DNA from: Ceratopteris richardii
Taxonomy: Eukaryota; Streptophyta; Polypodiopsida; Polypodiales; Pteridaceae
DNA: 64,000 nucleotides
Direction: 5' to 3'
NCBI GenBank assembly: GCA_020310875.1
Contig: CM035423.1
Location: forward strand, 125,626,164 to 125,690,163
Below are positions 13,900-26,820 of the stretch, one piece after another. The position numbers were made by a program, and so were the translations under genes. The notes under the pieces are model-generated. The model was given only the letters and a program-made list of their open reading frames with translations, searched no databases and was not told the DNA's origin. Numbering within the stretch: the first letter of the stretch is position 1; every line of letters begins with the position of its first letter.

Positions 13900-14610
13900 A
13901 AATGAAAAAAACCATACATTCATGGTTTTCTAGGCATGCATCATTAAAGGGAGCTTGGGAATTAATGTGAGCCCTTGGATGCCCCCAAAGATCCAATGAT
14001 TTAGATTCTTTTGCAAAATTCTAGGTAGGATTCAATTATGGTCCTTCGGTCAACCTTGAATTGTGTGGTTTAGAAGCCTATCCCTTAGAAAAAGATGGTA
14101 AAAAACTTTTTCCATCATATCAAGGGTCTCATCTAATGGCTCACATTGAAAGAAGATTTGAAAAAGTGCCTTTTTATGTGATCTATTGGATGGGAAGAAG
14201 ATCCAATGGCTCAAAATAAATGGTGCATTTTCTCTCAAAACACCCCTCTCCTCCCTTGGATTTCAACTTCATCCAATGGTTCTCATAGCCCCCCAATCAA
14301 AATCAGCCTCGAATCTACTTTGCCCTTGAATTTTGGGTAGATCCAATGGTCCAAATATTTTCATAGGCTTTGCACACCATGGGTCCCCACTCTCATCATT
14401 TGAATTTTTTCTCCCACACTTTTGAATGCTAGCCATATATTTTGAGTATCCAAAGGCCATGATTTATTGCATTTGAACTTTTTTTTTAACTCAAGAACAT
14501 GACTACTAGTTTGGAATGTCCCCTTAATACCGAATGAAGCTAATTCTATTTTCTAAAAATTAGGGATCCTTACAAGGCCCAACCATCTAGGGCTCATGTT
14601 TTCTCTAATG
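13900..14610 (-). mobile_element. Family T TIR element, partial copy with 70-bp subrepeats
   Basis: The end at 14610, read on the minus strand, starts CATTAGAGAAAACATGAGCC. It then passes through GGGCCTTGTAAGGATCCC and CTAATTTTTAG, matching the left end of the copy at 20043. Inside, the motif ATC(C/T)AATGG recurs at about 13991, 14131, 14201, 14270 and 14341, in steps of 69-71 bp (the first gap is two steps). The 20.5-20.8 kb copy carries the same kind of array. The other terminus was not found, so the left limit is approximate. No coding capacity was seen. It appears to be a non-autonomous DNA element. Confidence 0.6.
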
Positions 14611-17400
14611 CTATGGAGTTTGAACTACATTTTGCGTAGGAACGAAATGAGCCATTTTCAACAATCGGTCAACTATGATCCAAACTATATCATGTCCTTT
14701 TTGGGTTTGAGGCAAGGTCATAATAAAGTCCATGGAAATACTTTCTCATTTCCCATTGGGAATTTCCAAGGGATCCCTCCAATCTTGAACTTCTCTATTT
14801 TATTTACTTGAAATTATGTACAACCAAGTACATTTGAAAGGATTATGGACACTTGGGAAATTATGGCATCCAAACAAAGATTTCCCTTATAGTTCTTGAT
14901 AAAAAGTTACACATATGTTTCTTTTGTATAATAGTTATTCACCTTGAATATTGTAATGTTTAAACTTATCTTCATATGATGAGTTTGTACCTTTGTTAAA
15001 AGCTTTCTTCCATGCTTCCTTTAAACATGTATATTCTTGATACTTGCCTTTCATCCACTCTACTAAGTCATTGGAGATTTGTATGAAACTCAAAGAATTC
15101 AACATAGATATATGGCTTTAAGCATTCACAACTACATTGAATTTCCCTCTTTAGTATTTGAGTTCATAGTCAAACTATTGGAGTATCTTGAACCATCTAC
15201 CCTTTCTATCTACTAAATTGAATTGGTTTGCAAACCATTTGATACTTTCTTCATCCAAAACTATAGTCACCTTGGTTCCAAACAAGTAATGTCTTCATGA
15301 CTTTAGAGCATACACAATGGCAAAAATCTATTTCTTGTTACATTGAGCTAAGTTTAGCTTTTGACTTTCAAAAGAACTTGGTTGACCATTCTAATTCAAC
15401 ACATCTCCAATGGCTAAATCACTAGCATCTATTTCAACCACAAAGGTTTCATTTGGATCTTTAATATATAGAATGTGCTGATGCTAAAGCTTTTTTAAGT
15501 TGTTCCATATGATTTTCAATAATATCATGCTACCCTAAGAAAATTTGAAGCTCTATAATAATTTTAGGATGTGGCCAGTTAACAATAACATGGACCTTTT
15601 CAAGATCTACTTGAATCCCTTTCTTAGGTATAATGTCTCCAAGATATCTGATTTCTATTGAAAAGAATTCACACTTAGCTTTCTTTCCATATAGCTTTCT
15701 CTCTCTTAGAACTTGGAAAATATTTTCAAAATGTTCTGAATGGGTAGTTGCATCTTGACTGTAGATAAGAATGTCATCAAGAAAATAAAATACAAATTTT
15801 CCTAAGTAAATTATTCATTAAACACTTAGATTTTATTTTTGTAATCAATCAACAGAGATGAGATATATGGAACTAGAATTATATTATATAAATCATTTAC
15901 ATTAGTTCAAAGTATCATGTAAACTTTCGTTTTATGAGTATTTACAAGTTTTTTCAATTCCATGCTTGAGATCAAGGGAGCACTTGTCACATCGTGCTCC
16001 CCTTGAATTAAGTAACACATACCTTATCTTAAAAATTCCAAAGTATTCAGAAGATAACTCCTTTTTAATGATATACCTAGATCCCAAAGCCATTCCCTAC
16101 CCAACACTAGTTTAGTTCTTTCCATAAGGATGATCTAGAAATCAATTTTATCTTTGTATCCTTGAAACTCGATTTCAAGGCCATAGATCATAGTGTCAGA
16201 GACATAATTAACACTACATATTGATGTTGAGACTTATACTAAGGAAACCTTAAGCTCTTCATGAGTGAGTAGTTCAAGAAATTATGGGTGGTCGAGTCAT
16301 GTATCATGACTATCTTCCTTTTCTCTCTTATGCAAGCATGGATTTTGACTAAGTCATACAATCCAAAATAATTTTGGATTCACATAGAATCAGGTAAACA
16401 ACATTGATGCATGTAATTTTTGTGCAAAACTTCCACTTTTTCCAAAATTTACTATTTTAAATATTTTAAGTTTGGAAAAGGTGGATTCTTGCATTTTTCT
16501 TCCTTTTTCTCTTACTGGTGGCTTTTTGTTACACATTCGTAATATAGTTTTAACTTAAATGTCCTAGGTTTAAGCACTTCAAGCAAAGATCTTCATTCTT
16601 TGCTTTCTCCCAAACCTTAGATTCAAGTTTTGGCCATGAATGTCAAGAAGTCTTGAATTCCTCACTCTTGAAATCTTATTTCCATTTATTTCTTTTAAAG
16701 CTTTTATTCGCCTTGATAGGATGAAGTGGTTGTGCTTGAGTCTTAGCATAATCTTCATAGATTGTGGTATCTTTATTGCATCTTCTAGACTCATATGGGA
16801 ACTTCTCTTCAATTCATGTTTAATATTCTTATCAAGGCCATGAATAAAGCGCTTTACTTTTTGGATATCATCCAAGTTTGTTTAGCTTGAGAACTATTTC
16901 TCTATAATGAGAAATATATAAGAAGAGAGGATATCCTTGTTGAAGGAACTTATCCCACTCTTCCCAATCATGGTTTTTCTCATCCAAACCATTACGTTTT
17001 TGGTATATATTAGTATATATTAATTTCATGTTTTTCTTTCCTACCCATCTCGTTAAGTCCTCCTGTATACTCTATTTTCCCTATCCCTGGCATGTATTCT
17101 ACTTCCTACCTATGAACATCTAATAAAATATTACTATCATTAAACGATTCTTCTTCCATGAATACTTTGGAAAAAGAGAGTAATGAAATAGCCATTCGTA
17201 ATTCAACAAGGAAGAACAAATAAAATGGAAATGGAGTATTTCCTGAACCATTCCTTCAAACTTCTCTTCTTGTTGTAGGTCAGTTTGGGCTGCCTTTATA
17301 TGAGCCATGAATCCACTATCATCCACATGATTTTCATTGATGAGCTTTGAATCAACCTCCACTCGCCAAGATTCAAGAACCTCAGAGCTTTGTTAAAGAT
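14611..17400 (-). mobile_element. Old, broken Gypsy LTR retrotransposon fragment
   Basis: On the minus strand, gag-like sequence (about 17360-16580, with a KRFIHGLD motif) is followed by RT and RNase H. The RT/RNase H region (about 15800-15150) includes FLDDILIYS and a VDLEKVHVIVNWP stretch typical of Gypsy. Integrase-core remnants with a VWIIVDRL-like motif lie at about 14790-14620. This is Gypsy order, heavily decayed with many breaks. No LTRs were recognised. It abuts the family T piece at 14610. Confidence 0.75.
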
Positions 17401-18040
17401 GGATGTGCAAAAATCCACTTGGGACCTTCATTCGAACACCTTTGAGTAGACTCCTTCACTTAAAAATGATGAAAACATTTCCTTGCTAGATGATCCGGTA
17501 GTTGAAATTCCACTACCCACAATTTTGGGTAAATACGAGTTGAGAAAGTCAAGATTTTGGGAAGTAGGCTTAGGTACTTCAAACTTGCTTCCCAAAATTG
17601 CTTCCTAGCACTCCTGTTGTCTCAGGTTTGTAGAAAATTTTGCTATCCAAGAGGAAGGGAGGGCAAAAATGTTTAGTCACCATTCATGAGGAGTTTTCTT
17701 TATCCCATATGGCATGGCAAATGAGCTTGAGAAGGGGTATATAGGCAATATACTTTGAAGCGTTTTCAGAACAAAGTTGATGGAGAGGGAGAAAATCCTT
17801 GGAATGGTTTAAGTACCTCCACTCATGGGTTGAGATGCATGGCATGCATGGGCATCCTTAGGGGCTCTCCTAATAGCGGCCCACGATGGTGCTCCTGGGG
17901 AAGGGGGAGTCCTTCTCTTGTGTCCTCATTAGAGGAGAATCATGTGGATAGAGTTCCTTTAGAATGGATCTTCAGGTACTTGGAGTTTTTTGGAGAACAT
18001 TAATCAATCAAGATCATCTACAGATACATGTGTTGATATA
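17401..18040. other. Unassigned stretch
   Basis: There is one 82-codon open stretch on the plus strand (17755-18003) with no recognisable motif and composition like the flanking repeats. It is probably debris of an LTR element. Nothing else is visible. Confidence 0.3.
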
Positions 18041-18168
18041 TTTAGGTAGTGATGTGTGTGAACACACTAGGACCGTCGGGGCACTTTTTTCCCTCTTTAG
18101 GAGGTTTTTTTCCCCCGGCTTGTATATACGCCTATTACCCTAATGGGCCACTTATCTTTGTACTTACT
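18041..18168 (+). repeat. LTR fragment, family R
   Basis: About 128 bp that recurs at 22618-22745 (plus) and 39731-39860 (minus). Shared landmarks are 'gatgtgtgtgaac', 'aggaggtttttt' and 'gggccacttatctttg'. The 22.6-kb copy runs into a primer-binding site, so this is LTR sequence. Here it abuts Copia integrase sequence at about 18170. Confidence 0.65.
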
Positions 18169-21100
18169 TGTGGACAGAGAGTGTATCTACTGCCACTTAA
18201 ATTGTAAACAGGTTTCCATCCAAATCTGTTGATGGGATGACCCCATATGAAGCATGGCATGGTAGAAGACCTTCACTTGATCATTGCAGGATCTTTGGAT
18301 GGGTAGCTTATGTGCATATCCCTTCTCAGATAAGAGGTAAGCTAGATCCTAAGGTAGAGAATTGCATCAGAAAGGATACAAGTCTTACAACCCTTCAAAC
18401 AACGGATTCATGGTCAGTAGAGATGTTGTCTTTGATGAGAATGACTCTTGGTTTGATAGTGAATGCAGGAAAGTAAAGCTACCTTATGACTTGGAAGAGG
18501 AGTTTCCAAGCCTCACTAAGGAAGAGCCTACTCAAAATGAAGACATCAACTCAGATGATGAGGATATCATCAACCTAGAAGAGTTCAAGGCATGGAAGTC
18601 CAAAGGCAAAGTCAAGATGAAGAAATTGGAGGATATACCTGAATCATCCAACCAAGCAATCAGAAGATCACAAAGGGAGAGCAAGAAGCCAATCAGATAT
18701 GGGTATGACACTTCCTAGTAACTAAGCACTCTGTTTATCTTGCAAAAGACTTGTCATTTGAAGAGCCATCATCATATGAAGAAGCAAAGGTCAAGGCAAA
18801 CTGGAAGGAAGCTATGGATAAGGAAATTGAAGCACTCAAGGAGAATGATACTTGGGAACTAGTACCAAAGAAGGATTCTATGAAGGTATTGGTTCTAGAT
18901 GGATCTATAAGATCAAAAGGAATTCTGACAGATCAATAAACAAGTACAAAGCTAGACTTGTGGCCAAGGGTTTTGCACAAACCCAAGGAGTTGATTATGA
19001 AGAAACCTTCTCACTTGTGGCCAAAAGGCCAACCATCAAGGTATTGGTAAGTGTGGCTGCATCAAAGAATTGGAACATGTATCAATTGGATGTAAAAAAT
19101 GCATTTCTAAATGGTTGGATTTCAGAGGAGATGTATATGTCTCAACCTCCAGGTTATGAGGATCCAAACAAGGTAACATCTGTATGTAAATTGAGCAAAG
19201 CTCTTTATGGATTGAAGCAGACACCTAGGGCATGGAACCATAGGTTAATCACATATCTTCAGGATCAGGGTTTTATCATGAGTAAAGCAGATATTTCCTT
19301 GTTCATCAAAAGAAGTAATTCAAAGGTAATATACCTATGTGTATATGTTGATGATATCATACTCATAGGTAATGATGCTAATGGCATCAAACATATAAAG
19401 AATCAAATGATGCAGGAGTTCAAAAATTAGTGACCTTCGATCACTAAAATACTTTCTTGGACTTGAGTTAGTCCACACTAACTCTAGAATTTATATTACT
19501 CAGAGAAAGTATATACAGAATATGTTAAAGAAGTTTCATTTGCAGGATGCCAAAGTTGCAAGTACTCCAATGGAGGTAAATCAAAAGCTAAGTGCTCATG
19601 AAGGTGATGTACTTGAAAACATTGTAGGTTACCAAAGCATATTGGGAAGCTTGAACTATGCTACATTGAAAAGGATTGATATTACTTATGGAGTAAGTGT
19701 TCTAAGTTAGTTTATGCACAAACCTAGGGCACCTCATTTGGAAGCTACCAAAAGGATTTTGAAGTACCTTAAGGGCACTCAAAATCAAGGATTGTACTTT
19801 CCTTATACCTCTGACTTGGACATCAAGATATATTCAGATGCAGATTGGGCAGGTTGCAAAGATGATAGAAGTAGTACCTCAGGATACCTATCTTTTGCAG
19901 GTAACCTATATCATGGTCTTCAAAGAAGCAACCTACTATTGCTTTATCTTCTACAGAGGCAGAGTATAGAAGATTGGCCAATGCTACTCAAGAGGCCATA
20001 TGGATCAGATTGTTGTATACAGATTTGGGTTTGCATACTACACATTAGGGGAAAAAGTGAGCCCTGCATGGGCCTTGTAAGGATCCCTAATTTTTAGGGA
20101 TTAAAATTAAGATTGTAAAGGATTAAGGGAACAAGAAATACCACTAGTGGTTTTGTCTATTAAAATATAGAAGAAAAAAGATTTCAAATGAGTGATGAAT
20201 CGAATTCAATTGAAACCACTGGATATTTTCCTTTCAATGGCTAGGATGTAAAGAACAAGAGGAGAATGCAATGATTGCATCCATATTCTCGTAGCATACT
20301 AGAGAGAGAACACCATATGCGCAGTCTATCAGAGCCATCCATTCATAAAGATCGAATAGCGTAGCTCAATTGGCACTGATCCATGAAATTCAAGCATTGT
20401 AAGTCATTAGATTTCCTCTTATCAGACGTTTTTGCGCGATTGCCGCTGATCCAACTAGAGGCTTCATTCAAGGCCATTGGATTTATGCTAGATCCAATGG
20501 ACCACATCTACTGGTGCATTTCAAAAAGCTCCTTCATCTGTAGCCATCGGATCAAAGGTAGATAGAAGGCTACAAAATGAAATGCGCATTTTCAAATAAA
20601 GATTCATCTTCAGCCGTCATATGAGATGGGAAATCTAATGGTCCACATGCTGTGGCACATTTTTTCTTGTCTTCTAAACAAGAGCCACAGGATCCTCTTA
20701 TGATCCAATGGCCTATGTTTCAAGTTGCCTTGACTTTTGAAAAATAGCACCATTCGTTAGATGCTTGGATTATCCAATGGCTGCAAAGTTTTAAAATTCC
20801 AAACCACTCTTCTCACAAAACCCATGAATTCATAGTGGTTTTAGAGGCTTTGACTAGCAGAAAACAAGGGAAGCCTAGTCCTAGTCCAGTGAATTGGGAA
20901 TCCAGACTATGGCCATTGTTCCATCACTAATCACTCCTTAATCTAAAAGGCCCATGCAAGGTTCACTTTTTCCCCTAATGATCTCCAATGATTTTGGAGA
21001 TAATACCAGCTCACTACATCTTGCAGCTAATCCTATTTATCACGCTAGGACCAAGCATATAGAGGTCCACTATCATTATGTGAGAGAGAAGCTATTGAGC

Positions 21101-22290
21101 AAGGGAATTCAGTTGGCATATGTATCAACTAATATACAATGTGCAGACTAAATGACTAAAGCTTTAGATGGTACAAAGCTTTGTAGGTTTAAGTAATGAT
21201 TGGATTGCAAGACATTCATGATGATTGAATATGAAGACCAAGCCAAAATGTTTGGCTTGAGGGGGATTTGTTGGTGAAAAGTGCAAGCCTACACATTTGG
21301 CTAGAATATTCATGAACAATGGAAGCTCCATGGAAACCATTGCTAGGAAGATTTTATCCTTTACATTTGTAAAAGTTATTTTTTAAATTGCAAGAATCTT
21401 TGTAACTCTCAACAAACTCATGGAGTTTATTAGTTGACAAGTCACGACTTTATTTTAGAGAGAATAACTCCTAGATTGGTGGATTACTTTTAGAGAGATC
21501 CAAAAGTTGAATTCAAATTCAAAATTAAATGTAGCACTTTTAAAAGTGTCTTGAAAAAGTCGTAGGTAGAAGTCTCCATCCCTGAGTTCTCCTTGTCATG
21601 TTGTAAGGGAGTGACGTCTACATTGGAGCATACACTACTCACCATCATTAGGCTATGATTGTCAAGCCTATGATAATGTACAACACTGTTCATTAATACA
21701 ACAGATCTACATTACTCATCTACGATCTCTCTATTATAGTCATTCATAACTGTCAACTTGTACTGCTCATATCTCATTCATTTCTTCACCATTTTCAATG
21801 TTCTATAGCTTGTTGGAATCAGCTCCAATTTATCTACATGCTGACAAATTGTGAAGGAAATCCATTTAGCCAATTTGTAGAAAAATGTGTCAAAGCACTC
21901 ACTGGTCAAACTCTGCAAAGGTCCTAAAAAATCGAGGGTAATGATTCAATTGCTAAATTGATTGCTCTGTGTATAGTGCATCATTTTAAGTGATTCCACT
22001 TGGAATCATTAGCTTACTAAGCTAATTAGATATTTCTAAAAGGAATTTTTTTAATTTCTATTGTACTGGTAGCACTGAGCATAACAAGCAGCAGGTGTGT
22101 GATAAAAAATAGAAGGTTTTCATTGATTCTTCAACTTGGAACTAGTTTGTTTTGATTCAATCTTTTCTTACATCATTTCCAAAGTACATTGGCACTTGTA
22201 TAGTGTCATTGAAGAGCTAAGAGGGCCCACAACTCAACTCTGAAGCTACAAGGGACTGGTACAAAGCAGGATTTGGAAGTACCTACTCAT
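18169..22290 (+). mobile_element. Broken Copia LTR retrotransposon with 3' LTR start, interrupted by a family T element
   Basis: Plus-strand parts: the integrase C-terminal half (18170-18720, motif GMTPYEAWHGRR) and RT (18750-19430, motifs [11 protein letters not shown] and YVDDI). Next are the RT end and RNase H (19522-20042), resumed after the family T insertion at 20981-21268. A polypurine tract ('ttgagggggat', about 21257-21267) precedes an LTR start, TGTTGG, at 21269. The LTR runs rightward, but its end could not be fixed; 21.5-22.3 kb shows nothing else. The integrase is nearly identical in motif to the Copia at 41-52 kb, so they are the same family. It is broken in several places besides the insertion. 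Confidence 0.82.
20043..20980 (+). mobile_element. Family T non-autonomous TIR element (938 bp)
   Basis: The left end CATTAGGGGAAAAAGTGAGC and the right end, read in reverse, CATTAGGGGAAAAAGTGAAC are inverted repeats. The match continues through CTGCATGGGCCTT against CTTGCATGGGCCTT, giving about 33 bp with few mismatches. The element interrupts Copia RNase H coding sequence, which resumes afterwards. Inside, a unit of about 70 bp beginning ATCCAATGG or a variant repeats at about 20492, 20562, 20633, 20703 and 20772. The target duplication is unclear: TA flanks the GGGG/CCCC core, but longer duplications do not match. No ORF resembles a transposase. Superfamily not assigned. Confidence 0.8.
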
Positions 22291-24905
22291 TTCTTGGAGT
22301 GTCCATCCATCTATCCCAGCATTGTGAAGGCTCCAAATTTGAGAATAATGTCCACCTTGTGAGAGTGAAAGTACATATCCATCCATCCAAAATCCACCCA
22401 TATAAATACCTCTAGCCTAAGGGGTCTAGGATTGCCATGTGTGCAAGTCACATGGTTTCCCAAGAAGGGTCCTTCACATGGGTTTCTAAGTCAACCAATC
22501 ATATGAAATTACATGGGATCACTTGAAAATCACTGTGTTTCTCACTAGACTTGTATATACATCCCCAAGGGGCCTTGGCTTGAATTATCCAATTATTTCA
22601 TTGATATATTTTGATAATGATGTGTGTGAACAAACTTAGGACTATTGGGGTACTTTTTTTCCTCTCTAGGAGGTTTTTTACCCGTAGCTTGTATCTACAC
22701 CTATAACCCTAATGGGTCACTTATCTTTGTACATTCACTTGATAATACATTTTGTATTGTGTTGTGCTCCAAGATTCTTCTTTTTCATTTTACTGTTCAT
22801 GTGCTTCAATAGACCTCAAACTCTAACAATTGGTATCAGAGTACATTGCTGCTTCATCTAGGACATTGTCAACATTCCCCGGCATAGTCTCAAAATCGCA
22901 CAAAAATTGGTGAGCATACTCGAGGGGATAAGGAGTTCAAAAATGCTTTGCTCTATAGCACCAAGATTTTGATATGAGTTTGTTTTGCCCTCTACAGTCA
23001 CTATCAGAGTGCAAATGTAAGAAATTTTATCCTTCTGTGCCAAACATATATAAGTTTCGGTTCGCCATTACAAGCATCTCAAAATGTGCTATAGGTTTAG
23101 TACAAGTTGGTAGGGTGGATCTGCTCAACGTTTTAATACATAATCATTTTTCTACATCAGGGTATTTATTCAATGACCATGGTTGAAATCAATGATGTAT
23201 TTCGTATGTTGGATGTTGAGGAGAGGTTGGATGGTACTATTACCCATTATGGGCACATATGATGCATCATGTATTGGTAGCAAAAGAGTTGTGGAATATT
23301 ATGGAGGGTGTTGAAAAACCTCCTACTACACCTACAACTACAGTTATTGAAGGTGATGCAGATGGTGTTGAAGTTGATGATCTTCAAATTCTTATTCGTA
23401 TTGTGGTTCCTATTGCATCTACTACAGAGAGACTTAGTTGGGATAGCAAAGATTATAAGGCACATGCATTGATAGTTGTGTCTATTAAACGTACCATTAT
23501 CCCTCACATTCACTCTTATTAGACAACAAAGGATGTTTGGGATACACTTACCACTTTATACTAGGCGAGAAATGAGGGTCATGTTGGTCACCTCTGAAAA
23601 TAGTTGGAGAGTGAGCATATGAATGAAGGAGATTCTATAGACAGGTTTTTGACAAAGATCAAAGATTTGAAGTAGCAATTGATTTCTACTGATGAAGTTT
23701 TGCCAGATAGTTCACTTGTGCAGACTGTTCTTAATGGTCTTCTAAATTCATATTAGATTTTTGCTTCTACTCTTTGATTGATGATGAAAGAAATCAAAAT
23801 GCCTTAACGTTTGAGGAGTAACTTTCAATTTTGTTGCGGGAAGATCAATTCCATCATAAGAGGTCTGTTACGCACATTGCATGTCAAAATTTCCTTGTAA
23901 ACATGTCTATGAAGGCCATATTTTTGGAAAAATGTAGTGTTCCTCCTTCCCAAAAGATGATTTATTTTGAGCTACTCATAATTTGTAGCTTGTTCATAGT
24001 GAGGTATGTGGTCCTATTGGTAGACACCTTTCTTTGGAAACTACCTTTACTTCCTTGATATTTATTAATGATTTCTCTAGACATGCATGGATGTATCCAT
24101 TGAATGCAAACTCTGAAGTTTCTATGTGCTTCAAACAATTTTTGGTTGTGGCTCAAAATTTATCAACATGTAAATTGGGCACCCTCCATTTTAATCAAGC
24201 GGGGAATGCATGTCTCTTGATTTTAATGCATTTTTTATTGAGGGTTCCTGAAAAAAAGAACGGTTCTCTCATGGAGATGGTGAGGTATATGGTCCAAAGT
24301 TAGGCTTTACCATATAGCTTCTGGCTTGATGTTGTTATGTGCGTATCATATGTATTTAACAAGTTTTCCACCAAAGCACTGCAATTTAGCATGGCCGCAT
24401 ACTATCTGTTGCTCATCTACATATCCTTGGTTGTCTAGCATACGCAATATTGCTTGAACAACAATGCAGGAAATTGGATGATAAAGTAGTGAAATATAAT
24501 TTTGTTGGATATAGTTCTGAAAGTAAAGGCTATCATTTATACCATCCACACAAAGATAGTAGCTCAAAAGACCAAGATAAGTGACATCAAGATATGATAC
24601 AAATCAGCCATAAGCATGGAGACTTTAGTTAGCTCGATAGATGTGTATCACATTTTGCTGCCTCTTTCTATAGGTGGAAAGTTAAGTGCAAATCCAAACG
24701 ATGTAGTTTCTCATCATTTATAGGTTCCATATGATGATGTAGATCATTCCATTTCTGATGTAGATTTACATGATGCAGTTATTGATGAGAGGGCTAATAT
24801 AGAGGAGGTAAAAACTATGCCTAAATGGTTAGTGTAGAGTTTAAGAGAGAGCAAATTAAATGCACCTGTATCATATCGTTCTCCTTCATGCTCTCAAAGT
24901 GGTTC
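22291..24905 (+). mobile_element. Old, broken Copia LTR retrotransposon with 5' LTR and primer site
   Basis: LTR sequence ends ...CTAACA at 22828, and a tRNA-iMet-type primer site (TTGGTATCAGAG) follows at 22830-22841. A TATA-like 'cccatataaatacc' lies upstream at about 22400. Gag-like sequence follows (23200-23830, UBN2-type). Integrase remnants with an FINDFSRHAWMYP motif are at about 24000-24300, and decayed C-terminal integrase runs to about 24550. It is broken in many places. The family R block lies within the LTR at 22618-22745. Confidence 0.72.
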
Positions 24906-25870
24906 AGAAAAAAGCTTGCTCAACCAATTTTAAATGACAACTCCTTTTTTCCCAAAAACAACTTGTTTTTCTCATGTACCGACCATACAATCATACATAC
25001 ATGCACACGTATATACGAACAACCATAAATACACGCATGCAAATAAATGACTTCACAGGCACAACGCATTTGTTTATGTATAAAATGAGAACTAATCCAT
25101 TTATTCTGGATTCAAGAGATGAAAGGTAACTATAGACTGGAATAGCAGTAAAAAAAAAGGAAAGAAAGAAATATGAAATAAATTCAAAGAACATTGACGA
25201 ACTGGAGAGCAAAATAAATCACATGATAACTTAGCATCCATATATTGACAACGTCAGTACATCCATATCTGATGCTGTGTGATGGAAAGTGTAAACTGAG
25301 TCACTTGTTAGGATGACGATGAATATACTATATGCGAGCATGTTCTACAAATGTTACCTATATACAAAAATATATATATATATACATAAATAAGTATGTA
25401 TGTACATCCTGGTTGTGTTTATGTAGGTACTTGCTTATAAAGAATCAAGGTCACCTCTCCTGGATTTCAGAGATCAAGTGTAGCAATTATTAGTATTGGC
25501 TACAGAAAAGACAATGTGAATGAATATGGACTATAAAAGAAGTTCATGGAGCTCTTGTAGAGGAAAAGTCATTTCCTGTGCAGTATACACTGCGACTAAA
25601 AAAACATCAATGCTATACCTGATGTTATGCAAGGGGAGGGTGCAAATTGATTAACTTGCCATAACGTCAATGAATACACCTTTTTTCCCTGCCTGTTCTC
25701 TGTAACGCTTTTCTTTAGATGTACATCTTCACCCATCCATATACATAGAACGAACAAGGTTTCTGAAAGCTTGCCTTGCCCTTATTTTCTACCATTCTCT
25801 TGATAAACATAGCTGTATCTCTATTATGAGTACAACATTGCAGAGCTGAAACAGTACATTACCGCAGCAT
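24906..25870. other. Apparently unique intergenic DNA
   Basis: AT-rich, with no ORF of substance and no repeat partner noticed in this window. A short TA run occurs at about 25370-25384. It probably includes the 3' flank of the ATL gene on the minus strand. Confidence 0.4.
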
Positions 25871-26012
25871 CTTCTACACAGTGAATAAGGTCTTTCGTTC
25901 TCCCATTTCTGCACCAAATGACGACATTGAAAAATCTGTGCACGCGGGAACAATGGACAGTTGGTGATTTAGGCTTGATTTCGGTGCATTTTGTCTCCAA
26001 GTACTTGTCATC

Positions 26013-26720
26013 TCAGACCATGTGACCAGGAATATGGGTATGAAGATTGGGTTCAGCCTGCCTGATACCATCCGATGCCGCTTTCTCTCCAATGATACAG
26101 CGGCAAAGTGGGCATGTCTCGTGTGAGAAAACCCACATGTCTATGCAATCTTTGTGATACCAGTGGCCACAAGCTGGAAGAATGCGAAGTTCTTCACCTT
26201 CTTCGAATGCAGTAAGACAGACGGGACATTCTGCAGAAAATATTCGATACTTCATGGCCACGGAATCGCTTAACTGTCGTTGTTTGGAATATCGCACTGT
26301 GGGCAAACTGCTGACAATAATGGAGTTTCGCACATGCTGTTGTTCCAGGGAAGAGCTCAAATTTGGCACGCCGTGATTAACCGCGTTTCCTGGATTACCG
26401 GAATTCATGCAACGCCTTCGTATGTACAGAGGTAGAATGAAGATGAACATGAAGCAAAGAGCACACATCAGGAGGACAAGAAAGCTGGAGGTACTGCCAT
26501 ACAAAAAAGGTGCCATTGTCTGATCTGCAGAAGGCATGGTGGTCGCGTTTTGTGCCGTAGCATTAGTATCCAATCCAACGGCAAGGTTGTTCTCCCGTTG
26601 CTCGAACCTCGGGGATGAGACACATGATAACGTACCGGTGGTGTTACAAACACGGGCATGGATTGGTCGAAGAAACAGCGCCAACACAACGATGACGGCG
26701 GAGAAGATGCGCAAAGTCAT
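26013..26720 (-). CDS. ATL-type RING-H2 E3 ubiquitin ligase (single exon, 235 aa)
   Basis: Complete single-exon ORF starting at ATG 26720. Residues 1-22 are a hydrophobic signal-like N-terminus ending near PIHA. Residues 79-99 form a strong membrane segment followed by RRRC. Residues 131-144 ([12 protein letters not shown]) resemble the GLD motif of the plant ATL family. The RING-H2 finger has the full ligand set: C165, C168, C184, H186, H189, C192, C203 and C206, with 15 residues between the second and third ligand and the Pro-Cys and Trp positions expected. ATL proteins are membrane-anchored E3 ligases that pass ubiquitin from an E2 to substrates, often in defence or stress signalling; the substrate here is unknown. 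ATL genes are usually intronless, as here. There are no breaks, and codon use looks host-like against surrounding repeats. It is the one confident host gene in the window. Confidence 0.92.
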   Translation of the reverse strand: MTLRIFSAVIVVLALFLRPIHARVCNTTGTLSCVSSPRFEQRENNLAVGLDTNATAQNATTMPSADQTMAPFLYGSTSSFLVLLMCALCFMFIFILPLYIRRRCMNSGNPGNAVNHGVPNLSSSLEQQHVRNSIIVSSLPTVRYSKQRQLSDSVAMKYRIFSAECPVCLTAFEEGEELRILPACGHWYHKDCIDMWVFSHETCPLCRCIIGEKAASDGIRQAEPNLHTHIPGHMV

Positions 26721-26820
26721 GTATGCCTTATGAGAGGAGACGGGAGGAGGATCTCTAAAAGCTGATGCGCGATCAATTCTTTGACGGTGGACTTCAGACA
26801 GGAGAGCGAAAGCCTAGGAA

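Noticed and set aside
13991-14350. CRISPR-like array
   Set aside because: The 70-bp units vary along their whole length, have no constant repeat/spacer split, and lie in a eukaryotic TIR element.
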